A DNA stretch of 64,000 nt, taken from NCBI GenBank assembly GCA_023078685.1, contig JALGAS010000003.1:1674001-1738000 (forward strand). Reading direction: 5' to 3'. Below the pieces are notes generated by a model. The model was not told the origin of the DNA, searched no databases, and was given only the letters and a program-made list of their open reading frames with translations. The DNA comes from Neopestalotiopsis rosae (Eukaryota > Ascomycota > Sordariomycetes > Amphisphaeriales > Sporocadaceae). Numbering within the stretch: the stretch's first letter is position 1; the number at the start of each line of letters is the position of its first letter. Of this stretch, positions 21,580 through 33,078 are shown one piece after another. A program made the position numbers and the translations under genes.

Positions 21580-23967
21580 GTCTCATGAGATCGAGACCAT
21601 CAACAGCTGGAAGTACCACTGCACCTTTCCATCGTTCCGTCAGGGCTAAGGATTTCGAAACGGAGTTACATAGGCGCGCAGGAATATGTCTTTTCAGAAG
21701 TTGGGTTGGGGTTCAATGCGCTCGGTTCAATCAACAGAGCAGCGGCATCGAACGATTTGAGGATGGTGGAAAGCTCATGTGTTATCAGGTCATGAAGTAA
21801 TGCCTTTCTTTTATTCTTCTCAAGCGATCACTTTATTTTCGAGAACATTCCTGGACTGCAACCCCTCATGAAAAATCATTATATATCAATGTATCAAATC
21901 TATGATAAATGATGATGCGTGCTGTTCGAATGATTAAACCATGGTTTTCATGTGACTCTAAGTCTCGGATGAGGCTCGCTTACCTGACCGGATTAATCCC
22001 TCTCATAGAGTCAGCATGCTTAAAGGTAGAATTCCATGGCTTAGTCTTGGTCACGAGCTTGCAATTACACGATGGTCAGATTTCATGACTTTACAGAATG
22101 ATACTATTTGACATAGTCCTTTGGAAGCCATCAATAGGGGAGCACAAAATTTTGATCATTCTTTTTGCGGCCATGGATTCAGGTCAAAGAGCACCAAGAG
22201 AAAATGACAAATTTCAAATATCGTGAAGGAATCATGTTGGTTTGGTGAACGTGAAATTTGGCATATGCGGCCTATACTGCGACCAGCCTGTCACTTGCAG
22301 CTAGCTAGCCACCCGATGTTACGCAAACACGATTGAACATTGTGATGGAAGCTTTGGAATACACGTTCGCTGGGATTCGACTGTGTGTGCAATCTCTCGT
22401 ATAGGAATGCTCGAAGTCGACACGGGTGCGCGGTCTCGATATCTGATCACGGTTCCATATGCATGTTGACTGAGGAATTCAGTGACCATACTGTAGACAT
22501 AATACTCTCATCTCGTGGACTGATAGCGATCTCATGGAAATGTCGAGTTCACGTAGTATCCAGGATTTACATCGTTATCTTATGAACGGAAAGAAAGAAC
22601 ACTTGCCTCATATTGTCCAGAAGTGCTCGGGTCCTAGGACGAAGTATGCGTAGATCATGGTAAATTCCGTGGTACAAGTTGTGTATGTTGAAAAAAGAGG
22701 TCTAATCGCTGGACACGTACATCGCGCCAAAAAATCAGACCCATCTATTTGAACGTTGCAACACAATCCTCATGCATAAAAGACCAAAGATCTTATGATA
22801 TTGCCGGGATATCTTCAGACAATAAGCTTATTATGTACACATCGGAACCGACATCCGAGATTGTCTTGGTGATGATAAATAGGCTGACAATCTACTTGCC
22901 CAACCAGCTTACGTATAGTCCAAGAAATCATGTGTAGCAACTCTTTTACACGGTTTCCACGTATAGGCCAGGGGCCTGGTAGTCATGGAGCCTATCAACC
23001 GAGGATCGTATAACCAAGACAAGAACTGTTCAGGAACGCCCACATTCCAGCCCCGTAAAGCTACCCGCGGTGGGCACCCCCGGGCCACCAGGGATCAAAT
23101 CCGATGGGCCCGGCCTCCCGGAAGGATGATGACGCAGCTGAAGGTCTTGACCGTTTTCATGCCGTGCTTCTGTAAGGTCCCCTGGCCTGGGTTCTGCGAA
23201 GTCTTCCCAACAGTATGGGTCATGCGTCTCAAAGTTTTACCAAATGGGAGGACTGCATCATCTTGTCTGTTTTGAACCATGTTATCGTGTCCATAAATCT
23301 TGGGAATCAATCTTTTATGATCTTCCCGATTACGAAGCTCGGTGAGGCAGAAAAGTACTACTGGGGACCTGGACAAGGAGATTAGGAGGAAAGCTTCCTG
23401 CGCACGAAGGATTCGCCCGAGTTCGAAGCTGTACATCATATGCTAGCCACACCCTTGCCCATCACCGTTAACCCATGCCACTCTAACACCCATGTAGCCG
23501 AGGTCGCGATAGAGAACCAAGAAGACTCGCAATGTAAAAATTTTCTCAGGTCGAGCAAACAACCCAAGGCTTTACCTTTACCGGTCGAGGCTGTCTTTTG
23601 AGACTGATTACACTAGAATGATGACAAGGGCTGGGCCTGCCGTTTGATAACGGCAAACCCGCGTGGCTGGCACGCCTGAATTTGGCTCAAGGGGCGCTTA
23701 TTTGGCTTACTATCAAGATATAAAGTTAAGACACTTGTAACGGTCTGACAGCCGCGGGTGGAAATCCCAAACATCTTTTTCATTGATTCTTTCTCAACTA
23801 ATTAATGCCAATCATTTCAGGTCGGCGGCCGGCAGAAGATATACGAAATGCCACGCGACTGGATGAGGCGGCACACATAAAGATATTCGACACCCAGCTT
23901 CTTGTAGATATTCTTCTATTATCTGCCAGACCTCATCAACAAAAGAGGGCATATATGATATACATGT
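21580..23967. other. 2.4-kb stretch without a supported gene
   Basis: Short scattered frames only, moderately AT-rich. A TATA-like gatataaag at 23718-23726 with a pyrimidine-rich stretch after it may serve the small Cys/His gene downstream. Confidence 0.5.
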
Positions 23968-24396
23968 ATGAGCGTACGAGGAAGAACCACCCGAGCTATC
24001 ATGTATGAAAAGGCAGCTACTCCCGAAATAGTCCCAAACAATCACAGCAGAACCATGATCGGCCGACGGTCGTGGTGTCAACTACACAATGTCTTCGCCG
24101 TAGCCTTGCCGCCCTTAGTGCCGGCTTTCAGCAGATACGACGATACCGAGACGACCAACAACACCAGGCTACAGGCATCAACGAGCACAAACAATGAGGA
24201 CTTGAAAGATCTTTTGCATACTTGGGATACGGTCATCCTCTCGAGCATGCTTGCGGCTGCCCGGTGCGCCCACTGGCACAGGCACAAGTGCGAAAAGACG
24301 GCCGAAGTTGGGACTCTGTGCGAGGAGTGCTCAAAGGGACGATGTGGGTTTGCAGAGCCGGACCACCATCTTCCACCCGTTTTCAGCGAGTTCTGA
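23968..24396 (+). CDS. Small Cys/His-rich protein, member 1 of a pair
   Basis: Open frame of 142 codons from an ATG; internal ATGs (for example 24247) could also be the start, and an unseen intron is possible. The C-terminal part carries a compact motif, C-x-H-x3-H-x-C-x9-C-x2-C-x4-C, ending in CSKGRCGF. The residues upstream look unlike a known domain and may not all be coding. A second frame 0.6 kb downstream (24943-25110) has nearly the same spacing, including LC-x2-C-x-KG-x-C, which argues that both are real and related. The Cys/His spacing would suit one or two bound zinc ions. Function unknown; not recognised as a named family. Confidence 0.5.
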   Translation: MSVRGRTTRAIMYEKAATPEIVPNNHSRTMIGRRSWCQLHNVFAVALPPLVPAFSRYDDTETTNNTRLQASTSTNNEDLKDLLHTWDTVILSSMLAAARCAHWHRHKCEKTAEVGTLCEECSKGRCGFAEPDHHLPPVFSEF

Positions 24397-24942
24397 TGAT
24401 GACTCGCCCCGGTTCGCATCCGCGATTGGCTCGTTAAAGTCCTTGTAGTTTGCCTTGGGGTTGGTCCAGAGGTGACCCGGCGGGCTGGGTCCAAGGCTGA
24501 GAACGTACGGGGACTTGGGGTCAGCCAAGGGCAGGAGACCGCAAAGATCTGCGACTATCAAAGAAGCGAACCGTTCGTCCTGCCCGGAAACATGTTCTTC
24601 GTCAGAGGAAACAGCACCGTTTTTGGCCTGGCCATCTCCTGATGACGACGAAAGCTGTTTCTGGATTCATTTTCCTCCCGGTTGCAGCTTCACCTCTATG
24701 GGAACGATTTACAGAATCCCAACTGCGAAAGATTCGTGGAACGCAATGGCAGAAAACAAAGAGCCCTCTTTCACTATATAATGACCTACTTTTCATCATG
24801 CTTCAAGAGGTTTTTGTCATCAACAGCAAGGACACGAATTCACACATCAATACCGTTAGACACTCTTGAAGCTCAAGACCCAAAGTCAAGCTACTACTTG
24901 AAAATCACCCGAAGAACAAAAAAAGAAAAGCAAACGAGGAAC
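24397..24942. other. spacer between the paired Cys/His genes
   Basis: Holds a TATA-like element at 24774-24782 and an A-rich leader (24896-24942) directly before the next ATG. No other gene is seen. Confidence 0.45.
24774..24782 (+). promoter_or_regulatory. TATA-like element before the second Cys/His gene
   Basis: ctatataat lies about 160 nt upstream of the ATG at 24943, followed by an A-rich leader. A plausible core promoter by position only. Confidence 0.35.
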
Positions 24943-25110
24943 ATGCACCGTACAGACTCCGGCCCTGATGGGCAGGCTCCCGTCAATCACGATGAAGCCC
25001 CGTGCCAGCACACATGGACACACAGGTGCGATGATCCGGCCAGAACCAATGGCCTCTGCTTCCACTGCAACAAAGGCAATTGCTGGAATGCGAGGTCGCG
25101 CCCGGTATAA
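24943..25110 (+). CDS. Small Cys/His-rich protein, member 2 of a pair
   Basis: 55 codons starting at an ATG in A-rich context. The motif is C-x-H-x3-H-x-C-x9-C-x2-C-x4-C, the same layout as in the frame ending at 24396, with the shared core LC-x2-C-x-KG-x-C. Its N-terminal 24 residues are hydrophilic (Asp, Gly, Pro) with no signal peptide. An upstream open frame in the same register reaches 24682 but begins without an ATG. Probably a zinc-binding microprotein; partner and role unknown. The shared spacing between neighbours is the main support for calling such a short gene. Confidence 0.5.
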   Translation: MHRTDSGPDGQAPVNHDEAPCQHTWTHRCDDPARTNGLCFHCNKGNCWNARSRPV

Positions 25111-26202
25111 TATCGAGACCTTTTCACCGGGTTAGTAGGCGCAGGAGGGCGCGATGGCGATTTTGTTTTCCAGGCGTTGAAGGGTTTCGCTAGGGGGGAG
25201 CGCAGAAAAGAGACTACAGGGAGCGCTTTTGCTGACCCGGATTTTTCTTGAATGAATTGGATGGAGGATTTTTGTGAGAGCTGCCTGTTTCTCTCTGGTG
25301 TTTGAGGGTGATGCGAAGGACAAGTTGGCGTTTTACAGTCATTTGGTGTTTTACTTTCCTATGTATGAGATGGGTAGTGAGAGTAGATCCGCTTCAAGGC
25401 TTTTCATGTCCTTGGGCAATGAGGGATTATGATCTTCGTCCAGATGCCAGAAGTCAAGGTGCTAGATTCAATTAGAAAGAGTTTGTTGCTCATGAAGACA
25501 ATGTATTGAGCATTGAGAGTACTTTGTTCTTTGTTGGATGGTAAGACTACTCATGAATAATTATATCAAAAGTTGAATCGCAAACAATTCAAACATACCG
25601 TCTCATATGTAAGTGATATACATAATTCTAGTCATTCATTCCACATTTCAAACACACAGACATTCATGAGAACATGCTAATTGTTTTGTTTGTGCGGATG
25701 CTTTATTTGAGTATATGATGGACTCTTGTCCAATGAAGTATACGACAAGAAACGTTTGACTCCACTGAAGGTCATTTTATCTACCAGTCCGTGGGCCATC
25801 CTTCTAAAGTATCTTTTAGACAATATATGAAAATGAGAATCGCTTCAGTAGTGGTCGTAAAAAATAGATTCCGACGATGCAACGTGAGTAGTCGTGTCCC
25901 AACGTACGGCGGTGGTATTGTCTCCAAACATCCGTCCCCTTGAAAGAATAATTATGGTATCGTGAAGAGAAATGAACCAAGTGGTTCGGGTATTGAGTTT
26001 TTCCATGGCCTTTTGTGAGCTCCGAGGACCAGGATGACCATTTGGTTGTGTTTGATGCCGAAGTACGATGATGAAATCTCAAATGTTCCTCCCATTTCTA
26101 ACATCCAGCAACGCCTAGACGCCCTTCAACTCTTACGCGCGCAATTGCAGAACACATGGCGCGCAATTACTCCCTCCCCAAGTCTCATGCGACAGCATCC
26201 GC
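25111..26202. other. intergenic, no gene seen
   Basis: AT-rich, with short frames only. The right part is 3' flank of the minus-strand GPI-type gene. Confidence 0.5.
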
Positions 26203-26721
26203 TTATGCCAGGAAAGCAACGACGGCACCCATGGCACCCACGAGGAGACCAGACTTGACGCCGGCCGAGACGGCGCCGTTGGTGGCGGCCTCAGAGGTCG
26301 AGCTGGAGGATGCGCTGGTGGCGGTGGTGGCCTTGACAGTGGTGACCGAGGTGGCGACAGTGGAGGAGTGAGCCTTGGTGGAAGAAGCAGTAGAGTTGGA
26401 GTATCCAGCAGTCGGGTAGTATGCGCTGGTGGTGTTGAAGGTAGGGTACGAGAAGGTGGACGACTCAGTGGTGGGGACGGCAGAAGACGAGGTCACTGGG
26501 GTCGAGCTCGAAGTGCTGGTTGCGCTGTACAGAGGGCAGGCAGCTGGAAAACATGTTAGCATCGATCAATTGTTGAGATATTCATATGACTACTCACTGT
26601 TGGTTGGGTTGCACTGAGTGATGGTGACGTAGGCAGTGATGCTCGTGGTCGAGGTGACATAGGACTGAGCCGAGGCGGACAGGACGCCGGCGGCGAGAAC
26701 GAGGAATGAAGGGGCGTGCAT
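26203..26721 (-). CDS. Ser/Thr-rich GPI-anchored cell-wall-type protein
   Basis: Exons 26598-26721 and 26203-26543 (54-nt intron) give 154 residues. The N-terminal ~18 residues are a signal peptide ending ...SASA before QSY. Then comes a Thr/Ser/Val segment with two cysteines (QC-x8-C spanning the intron), followed by ~85 residues very rich in Ser, Thr, Ala and Tyr that would be heavily O-glycosylated. The C-terminus is a short hydrophobic tail (LLVGAMGAVVAFLA) preceded by small residues, as expected for GPI attachment. Known proteins of this build are linked to the plasma membrane or wall glucan. A TATA-like stretch on the minus strand lies about 90 nt upstream (26811-26818). No catalytic domain is seen. 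Confidence 0.85.
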
Positions 26722-29700
26722 CTTGACTTGTGGGTTGTCTTGTGTAGTTGTAATGAATTATTCTTGCGATTGGCGAAATTGAACAGCGGATCGTCAGAGA
26801 CACAAAAGATGATATATGCGGCCTTTGAATTCCTTCTCTTTGATTTGAGTTGTTTCTCGGGTTGGTGTTTAGGATTATTCCTTTTTTAGAGTTTTGAAAT
26901 GTCTCGAAGATGGATCGAATCGACTTTTGCGTAATGCGACAGTTGGATTTGTATTAACGAAAGTGGTATGCAAAAATGCAAATGGTTCAAAAGAGTGACG
27001 AGACAGTACGCGGAGCGAGTGTGGAGGTGGAAAGAAGGGATCGTGTGTGCGCAGCCGGGGGATGGCAGCACTTTTCTATCGCGAAAAGCAAAGCGAGGTG
27101 AGCACACAGCGACAAGCGACAAGCGACCCAAACTTGCGCGCAAAAAAAGCAGGGAACTAAGGCCCGGCGTTCATGGGCACCATGCTAGGGGGGACAGGCT
27201 TAGCGTCGTAGTACGTCGTACCGGCGCCCGTGGTACCTACATTAGGCTTGGCCGGTTAGGTCAGGTCCATGTCCAGTTCATTGTCAGTTTGTATTGTCAT
27301 TCCGTAGATGTGGATCTACACTGCTCCTGGTACTACCTCAGGTAGGTAATGTCAGCCGGCGCATCAAAGATAGCGAGACCAGGATCTTGAGTCGGCCCAG
27401 CACGCAAGGCACGGTCAGCCCAAAGCCACGGCCAGCAAGGTATCCATTGCAATCTGTGTTGGCTCCTATGGTCTTTTCTGTCTTGTGCTCGTCGGTCGTA
27501 AGCTGCTCATAGCGGACTGAGCTGCCAGTGGTCGAGAACGAGGGATCACCTTGTCTTCTCCGGCACTGGCCAAGGATCTTCACTTTACTACGCCAAGCAT
27601 CTAAGTATCTGCGCCGTCACAAATCGCAACTATCGGATGTCACCATATTAGCATCGGCGATGAATCTTGCTGTTTGCGCTGGAGGATTCTCAGAATTCCG
27701 CCTCAATCCGTAGTAGTCTGATATATAAATAATCACGGTATCACGACGGCAACCATTCTCTCTTTGGTACGCCGGCGGTCTTGGCCCTGACGCACTGCCG
27801 GCTGTAGACTGCATAGTATTGTTGGAATCGCACATCATGATACGGGCTACTTGTTCGACGAGAAGCAAACATGTCGTTTCTGGTCGCACAACCTTCAATC
27901 GTGGTCGCGCAGTCAAGGAGGGGAACGGGCCGCATGCAGAGACACGCCTATCGAAAGGCTAATAGAATGGCTCACAAAGTTCACAACGTGTCTCAGCTCT
28001 CCATCATGTTCCACGTGTATTCTTACTGAATTGAATTCAACCATGCCGCTGTCAGACCAGACCAAGGGACAGCAGCAAACCCTTTTCTGTTCCGATGCGC
28101 TCTGTCAATGATGACACTGTTGACTGGCGCACCAGCAACCAAATGTTTGCCATTGTTTGGTCGCATCTTTTTCTCCTCTAATTTACCCGCCAGGGAAAAT
28201 AGCAAGAAATGGATACTTACCTTCCTTCCAGTTATCCGCCGCCGGGTCCCTGAAAATGATAGCGCAATGGGCTGCGGAGAGGGTGGGCGGCCCTCTGCCC
28301 CTATTGGCCTTCCATCTTTGTGTACCTGTCTATCACGCTTTGTTCCTGCAGAAAAAGTGGCGAAAGAGGAAAGCTAGAACGCGCCGAGTAGCTGATCAAC
28401 CTTGCAATAGCCGTTGGCTGCCACTGGAAAAACAATCCATCCATGCCATCCATTTTCCTTGCGCAAGGCATGGAGAAGCAAAATACTACCTAGTACCACG
28501 TAATTCAAATAAGAATAAAAAGTAGAATAAGAAATAAGATAAAAATCATGGTTGCACGCAAGCAGAAGCCACGCGAACGCTCATGCCGTCATCCGCCCAG
28601 TACTGACTGTAATACCCATATCGATGGCCCCCCTTCGTTTCACGACATGCTTCCATCTCACTGGGGCGTTGATAATGGAAGCACATTTCGTTCCCGTCCT
28701 GCCCGATTCCGATCATCAGCTCGCCAGACACGAGCGCAAACACGATCAGCCATCAATGGCGTTCAATACTCTACGGCCGAGATAGCCTAGAATTTCTCTC
28801 TTGGAGTAATGCAAACTACTCATGAGTGGAAAATTAAAGACTCAAAAGTATGGGAAATCAGATATGGGGACTATGGCGTGGCCCAGCTGCAGGCTAGGCT
28901 AACAAGGCTAATTGCTGGCGCTGCTACTGTGTTGCAAGTGGCACTAACACCCACCATATTAGCCCCTTGACACGGCGACTGGAGTTTGTATATAATCAAA
29001 TCTGGTTGACTACTACCAGATTTTCTTTGGCCGGTTCAGCAGAGAGTCCAAACTGATGACCCCTCATTCCAGAAAAGTCGAGATTTCTTGGTCGTTTTCG
29101 TTCGTGTTGCAGCTAGGTCTTTGCAGTACTCCGTGGTTTTCGCCTTGCAGTGCCCAGAGACGGCTTGAAATGGTTCATGTTCCCCCGCGCGGCTGGAAAT
29201 GCAAAGACGGGAAGGAGCCGCCGGTTAGCCACGCTTACGTGTGTTGAACACGACTTTTACATTGCCAATCAATTTGTCTGTCCCATCAGCCGCCGGGAAA
29301 TCTTTCCCATTTTTTCACTCTTCGCCTGACAGATTGTTCGAAATCAACATCAATGGCTACATTCATGCGTTGTAAATGGTCCGACTTTCAACACCAATTG
29401 AATAGCATTCAGAGCATCTCATCCTGAAGCATCTCCCAATTACACTCGAGTCCCACCCATATCCGGGTTTCGCACCTGGCCCCCTCCCGGATCGCTCCAC
29501 CATTTCAAGGACCGGAAATGAGGCAGACGCAATCAGATCCAAGCTTCGGCAGCACCATGATCAACTCTGCCTGGGGTCCCTCCGCATACCATAATACCAT
29601 AATGCCTTCTAACTTCTGTCATTCGCGTAGCGCAATCAAATTGACAAGCATGGCGAGAACCCTTCTTTCTCCTCTCTGTCCCCTCCCGGCAACTGGAGCC

Positions 29701-29807
29701 ACCAACTAGGTACAGAAGGCGTCTATCAAACTCCACCCCTTACTATGTGGTCGAATACTATGCACAACCCACAGATGACTACTCGCCTCTAGCAGGACCG
29801 CCTTCAA
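26722..29807. other. 3.1-kb region without a supported gene
   Basis: The left 0.3 kb is promoter of the GPI-type gene. A TATA-like tgtatataatc at 28988-28998 is not followed by a frame I can support. Elsewhere only short overlapping frames in all phases. Confidence 0.5.
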
Positions 29808-31031
29808 TCAATAGTCCCATGCGCGGTACGCCCGTCGACCTGAGCCGCGTAACGTCGTACGGCGTCGCCCCTTATGGCCGGGACCGGGCATGTAGTACTG
29901 GGGAATAGATTCCTCTTCCTCCACCGTCTCCTCTACCCAGGGCATATGCATATACTCGTACGCTGTAGGAAGATATTCCACGTACTGAACCGGCCGTCCC
30001 CGCCGTGAAGAGGACGCAACTGGCGCTGTCCAATACGGGCGGCGCTCGCGATCAAACATGCTGTCAGCCGAGGTAGATGTTGTGGTCGTTACCTCTCGCT
30101 CGGGGCTTTGCTGGCGTTGACGTAGGATACGTTGAGTGAGACGTTCGTATCGGTCCTCTGCCTCCCTGCGGACTCGGTCGTGCCTTTGACGGTCTTCCTC
30201 CTCGATGCGCCGCCGGCGCTGCAAGGCCTGTTCCAAGGCCTCGTCGTCAGCCTTGCGCTGAGCATCGAGCTGTTGTTGTTGCTCGAGTGCGGCCTTTCTT
30301 TCCGTCTTGAGCTCTTCTCGAAGCGCTCGAAGCTCGTTTACGTGACTCTCTGCTGCCTGACGCCTCGCCTCCTCTTCATCTTCGCGCTGTTGTTGGTATC
30401 GCCGTTTCAAGATTTCCTGCTTCTCAGCTTCCCACTCCTTCTTGACGGCTTGGAGTGTAGCGGCGGTTTTCTCCTCCCTTCGAATCTGAGCTGTGTCATT
30501 GATGGCCTGCCGCTCGGCTTCCCTCCCTTGGTCGTATTCGCGCACTAGCTCGCGTTGCCATTCTTGCATTTTCTTGCGCTCACTTCTCTGCTTAGAGGCG
30601 GAGTCGAGGTGATTGTATACTTTCTGGACCTCGGCGAGACATTCATTTTGCACTTGTGCATGGGCATCATGCGCCTTTGCCTGCTCATCCTGTGCCTTTC
30701 TCAAGTCGCCAACGGAACCATGTAGCTTGGCCATGCTCTCCTCTGTCTTTTTGATCTCAGCCAGAGTGCTATTCAGTGTATCTTGATGTTGCTGAAGTCG
30801 CTGTGCCGCTGTGTACTCAGCCTGGCTATGGACATAGCCCGGGTACTTGGTAGGATGCCAAGAGCCGTCTGGCATCATCGCGTACTGAGGCATATCGATA
30901 GGTCTGTCCGTGTCAGAAGTAAAAGAGTACTTGAACGTCAACTTGGACGGCTTGCGTGAAGGAGTCTGCTTTGACTTGGTGCTCTTCTTGGTCTTGCGCT
31001 TAGGAGGCTCACCAAAGCAAGAGACAATCAT
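29808..31031 (-). CDS. Long coiled-coil protein of unknown function
   Basis: Single open frame; starting at the ATG of MIVSCFGEPPKRK it has 407 residues. The frame continues upstream to ~31127 but the added residues look like translated leader, so the inner ATG is preferred. Residues ~8-25 are Lys/Ser/Thr-rich (nuclear-signal-like), 60-75 are Pro/Tyr/His-rich, and about 76-310 form an almost unbroken Glu/Arg/Gln/Ala helix with heptad spacing. The C-terminus has a Thr/Ser stretch, acidic VEETVEEEES and a basic Arg/Gly end. No enzyme motif, signal peptide or membrane span is visible. It resembles many lineage-specific fungal coiled-coil proteins; a scaffold or cytoskeletal role is a guess. The even codon-like composition over 400 codons supports a real gene. 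Confidence 0.75.
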   Translation of the reverse strand: MIVSCFGEPPKRKTKKSTKSKQTPSRKPSKLTFKYSFTSDTDRPIDMPQYAMMPDGSWHPTKYPGYVHSQAEYTAAQRLQQHQDTLNSTLAEIKKTEESMAKLHGSVGDLRKAQDEQAKAHDAHAQVQNECLAEVQKVYNHLDSASKQRSERKKMQEWQRELVREYDQGREAERQAINDTAQIRREEKTAATLQAVKKEWEAEKQEILKRRYQQQREDEEEARRQAAESHVNELRALREELKTERKAALEQQQQLDAQRKADDEALEQALQRRRRIEEEDRQRHDRVRREAEDRYERLTQRILRQRQQSPEREVTTTTSTSADSMFDRERRPYWTAPVASSSRRGRPVQYVEYLPTAYEYMHMPWVEETVEEEESIPQYYMPGPGHKGRRRTTLRGSGRRAYRAWDY

Positions 31032-32550
31032 GATGGGATGCCAGCAATATCTAGTGTCCAGGAATGGGAGAATGTGCAGATGGTTTGTCTCTATTAACCA
31101 TAGGAGTTTGTCGTGGGTGTTGGGCAAGACTGGGGATGACCAAGACGCTGGGTGCGATGGTCTTTTACCTTGCCCAGAAGTCCCATGGTCTTTTCATCGT
31201 AGAGATCATGATTGCATGTTCTCTACGGCGAGACCCGCAGGAGGACAGTCTCCTGGGTCCCGCACCGACCTTTGGACATCTGCAGGTTTTACACACCTGC
31301 AAGAGTAGTACCTCTGGAATTTTCGGCAGACAATCGTACTCTTAGTTCAGAATGAAGCCCTCACCGACTTCACCATCTAGATTCGCTCCATGCCAAAGGG
31401 AATAATCGACTTACTTTCATCTGTTTGCGTGTACCTGTGGTATATCTAAGGCGGTCTCACCCGTTAGCCGAGACATTCACAAACGCCCAGTGAGCCACAA
31501 GATTCCAAGAAGACCGGGTCTCAACCTGATAGCCGGGAAATCGAATTCTAGAAGATATTGCCTTGTTCTAGCATACTAGTAAAAACTCTTACTCTGCCGG
31601 AACGTTCCCGATGCTAAAAGGCGTTACTTCGCTTCACGCCAATTCATCTTTGTCATCTGCAGACCGCTTTATATGAGCCTGAGACAATATTCTAAGCAAC
31701 AGCAAAAACCACAGATAACTGACTAGATGAGCGTGTATTGTGTCTCGTCATCTTCTGCGGTTTGCAAAGTAAAAAGCCGAGGGAAATTCAGCTTGAGTGT
31801 CAGATGTGCAGATGTGCTCATTAAAGAGCAAACCGGATCGTATTTCCCGAGTGTCCTATGGAGCACGGCCGTGATTGCGCGGTACCACACGACGGAAAGT
31901 ATTCGGGCCACATCACTGACTTTAGACTGAGATATCTACATTGGTGGTAGTCAGTCAGTCCCGTCCGTGGATGGGATACCCACAGTTTGCAACGCCTCCC
32001 ATAATATCAGAACGGGGATATCTTGATGTATGGATAATTGTAACATGGTACTAGTGGTGGCATCGTGCCGTTACTAATGCTCCTATATTTGTGGATCAGG
32101 TATGACCAGCAAAGTCAGGGAAGAAGGTAACTTAATCTCTTGTCCACAGTTTTTTTTCTGGTTGACATTTACATTGAATAGAGTTACAATACGTCACCGC
32201 TTGTTATAATTTGAGCATCTAGCTTTTATCGGCAGGCTTTACAATGGAGTCACTATTTGCAGATGGAAGACAAGAGCTGAAAATTTTCCAAAAGTGGTTT
32301 ATGAATGGGTATTAATATTTGGAGATATATAAAGGTATCACCACCCTGAGACGGCCCCCATCGAAAGGCGGAACGTTGTACTTATTCCGGCGTCCCTATT
32401 TGAGTCTTTTGACTCATCATGAATAGTTTCCCATGACTATGCTTTGCAGTCTTGGGGCTCTGGTTTCGTTTCTTTCCCACAGATATTCCTTGAGCGCGTC
32501 CCCACATTGACTGATTTTCTGCAATTGGTCGTATAGCAAGTGGGACAGAT
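31032..32550. other. intergenic, no gene seen
   Basis: It lies between two minus-strand genes. Short frames only. The segment 31980-32340 is AT-rich. Confidence 0.5.
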
Positions 32551-33078
32551 TTAGTTGTCGGGCTGGACATCGTCGGTGAAGCTGACGGCGGTGCTGTCCT
32601 CGCCGGCGGCCTTCTCGTCGAGGGCGACGTTGGTGTCGAGCTTCTTCTGCTCCGTGTCGATCTTGTCCTGGTTGTCGTCGCCCTGGGCCTGCTCGATCTG
32701 CAGGGCCGTGGTCTCGAGGTAGAGCTTGAGGACCTTGTTCTTGATCTTGCCGTTCTGCAGGGCCGTGGCGGCGTCGCCGCTGGCCGCGTCGACGGCGTCG
32801 TTGAAGGCGTCCGTCTCGGCCGCCTCGGCCGTCTCGCGCGCCGCCTTGAGGATGGCCAGGTCGGCGTCGGACACGCCCGCCAGGTCCGACGTGTCGACGG
32901 GGAAGGCGGCCTGGGCCTCGGCCAGGGCGTTGCCGGCCGTGCCGCTCGAGATCTGGAAGTCGTTGTACGTCTGGAAGGTCAGGGCGCGCTTCTTGTTCTG
33001 GGAAGCCTCGGTGCCGGCTGTGGCGGCGAGGGCCGAGGTGGCCACGGAGAGGATGACGGCAATCTTGCTGAAGTACAT
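32551..33078 (-). CDS. Small secreted protein, candidate effector-like
   Basis: Single exon, 175 residues. The first ~18 residues (MYFSKIAVILSVATSALA) are a clear signal peptide. The mature protein is helical, rich in Ala, Asp, Glu and Thr, and has no cysteine. It carries a dibasic site KKR soon after the signal (residues 29-31) that could be cut by a Kex2-type protease, followed by TFQTYNDFQIS and GNALAEA. From memory this block recurs in small secreted proteins of sordariomycetes, with no known activity. Third codon positions are almost all G or C, much stronger than in neighbouring genes, which points to a highly expressed gene. Secretion is well supported; a host-directed role is only a possibility. 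Confidence 0.85.
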   Translation of the reverse strand: MYFSKIAVILSVATSALAATAGTEASQNKKRALTFQTYNDFQISSGTAGNALAEAQAAFPVDTSDLAGVSDADLAILKAARETAEAAETDAFNDAVDAASGDAATALQNGKIKNKVLKLYLETTALQIEQAQGDDNQDKIDTEQKKLDTNVALDEKAAGEDSTAVSFTDDVQPDN

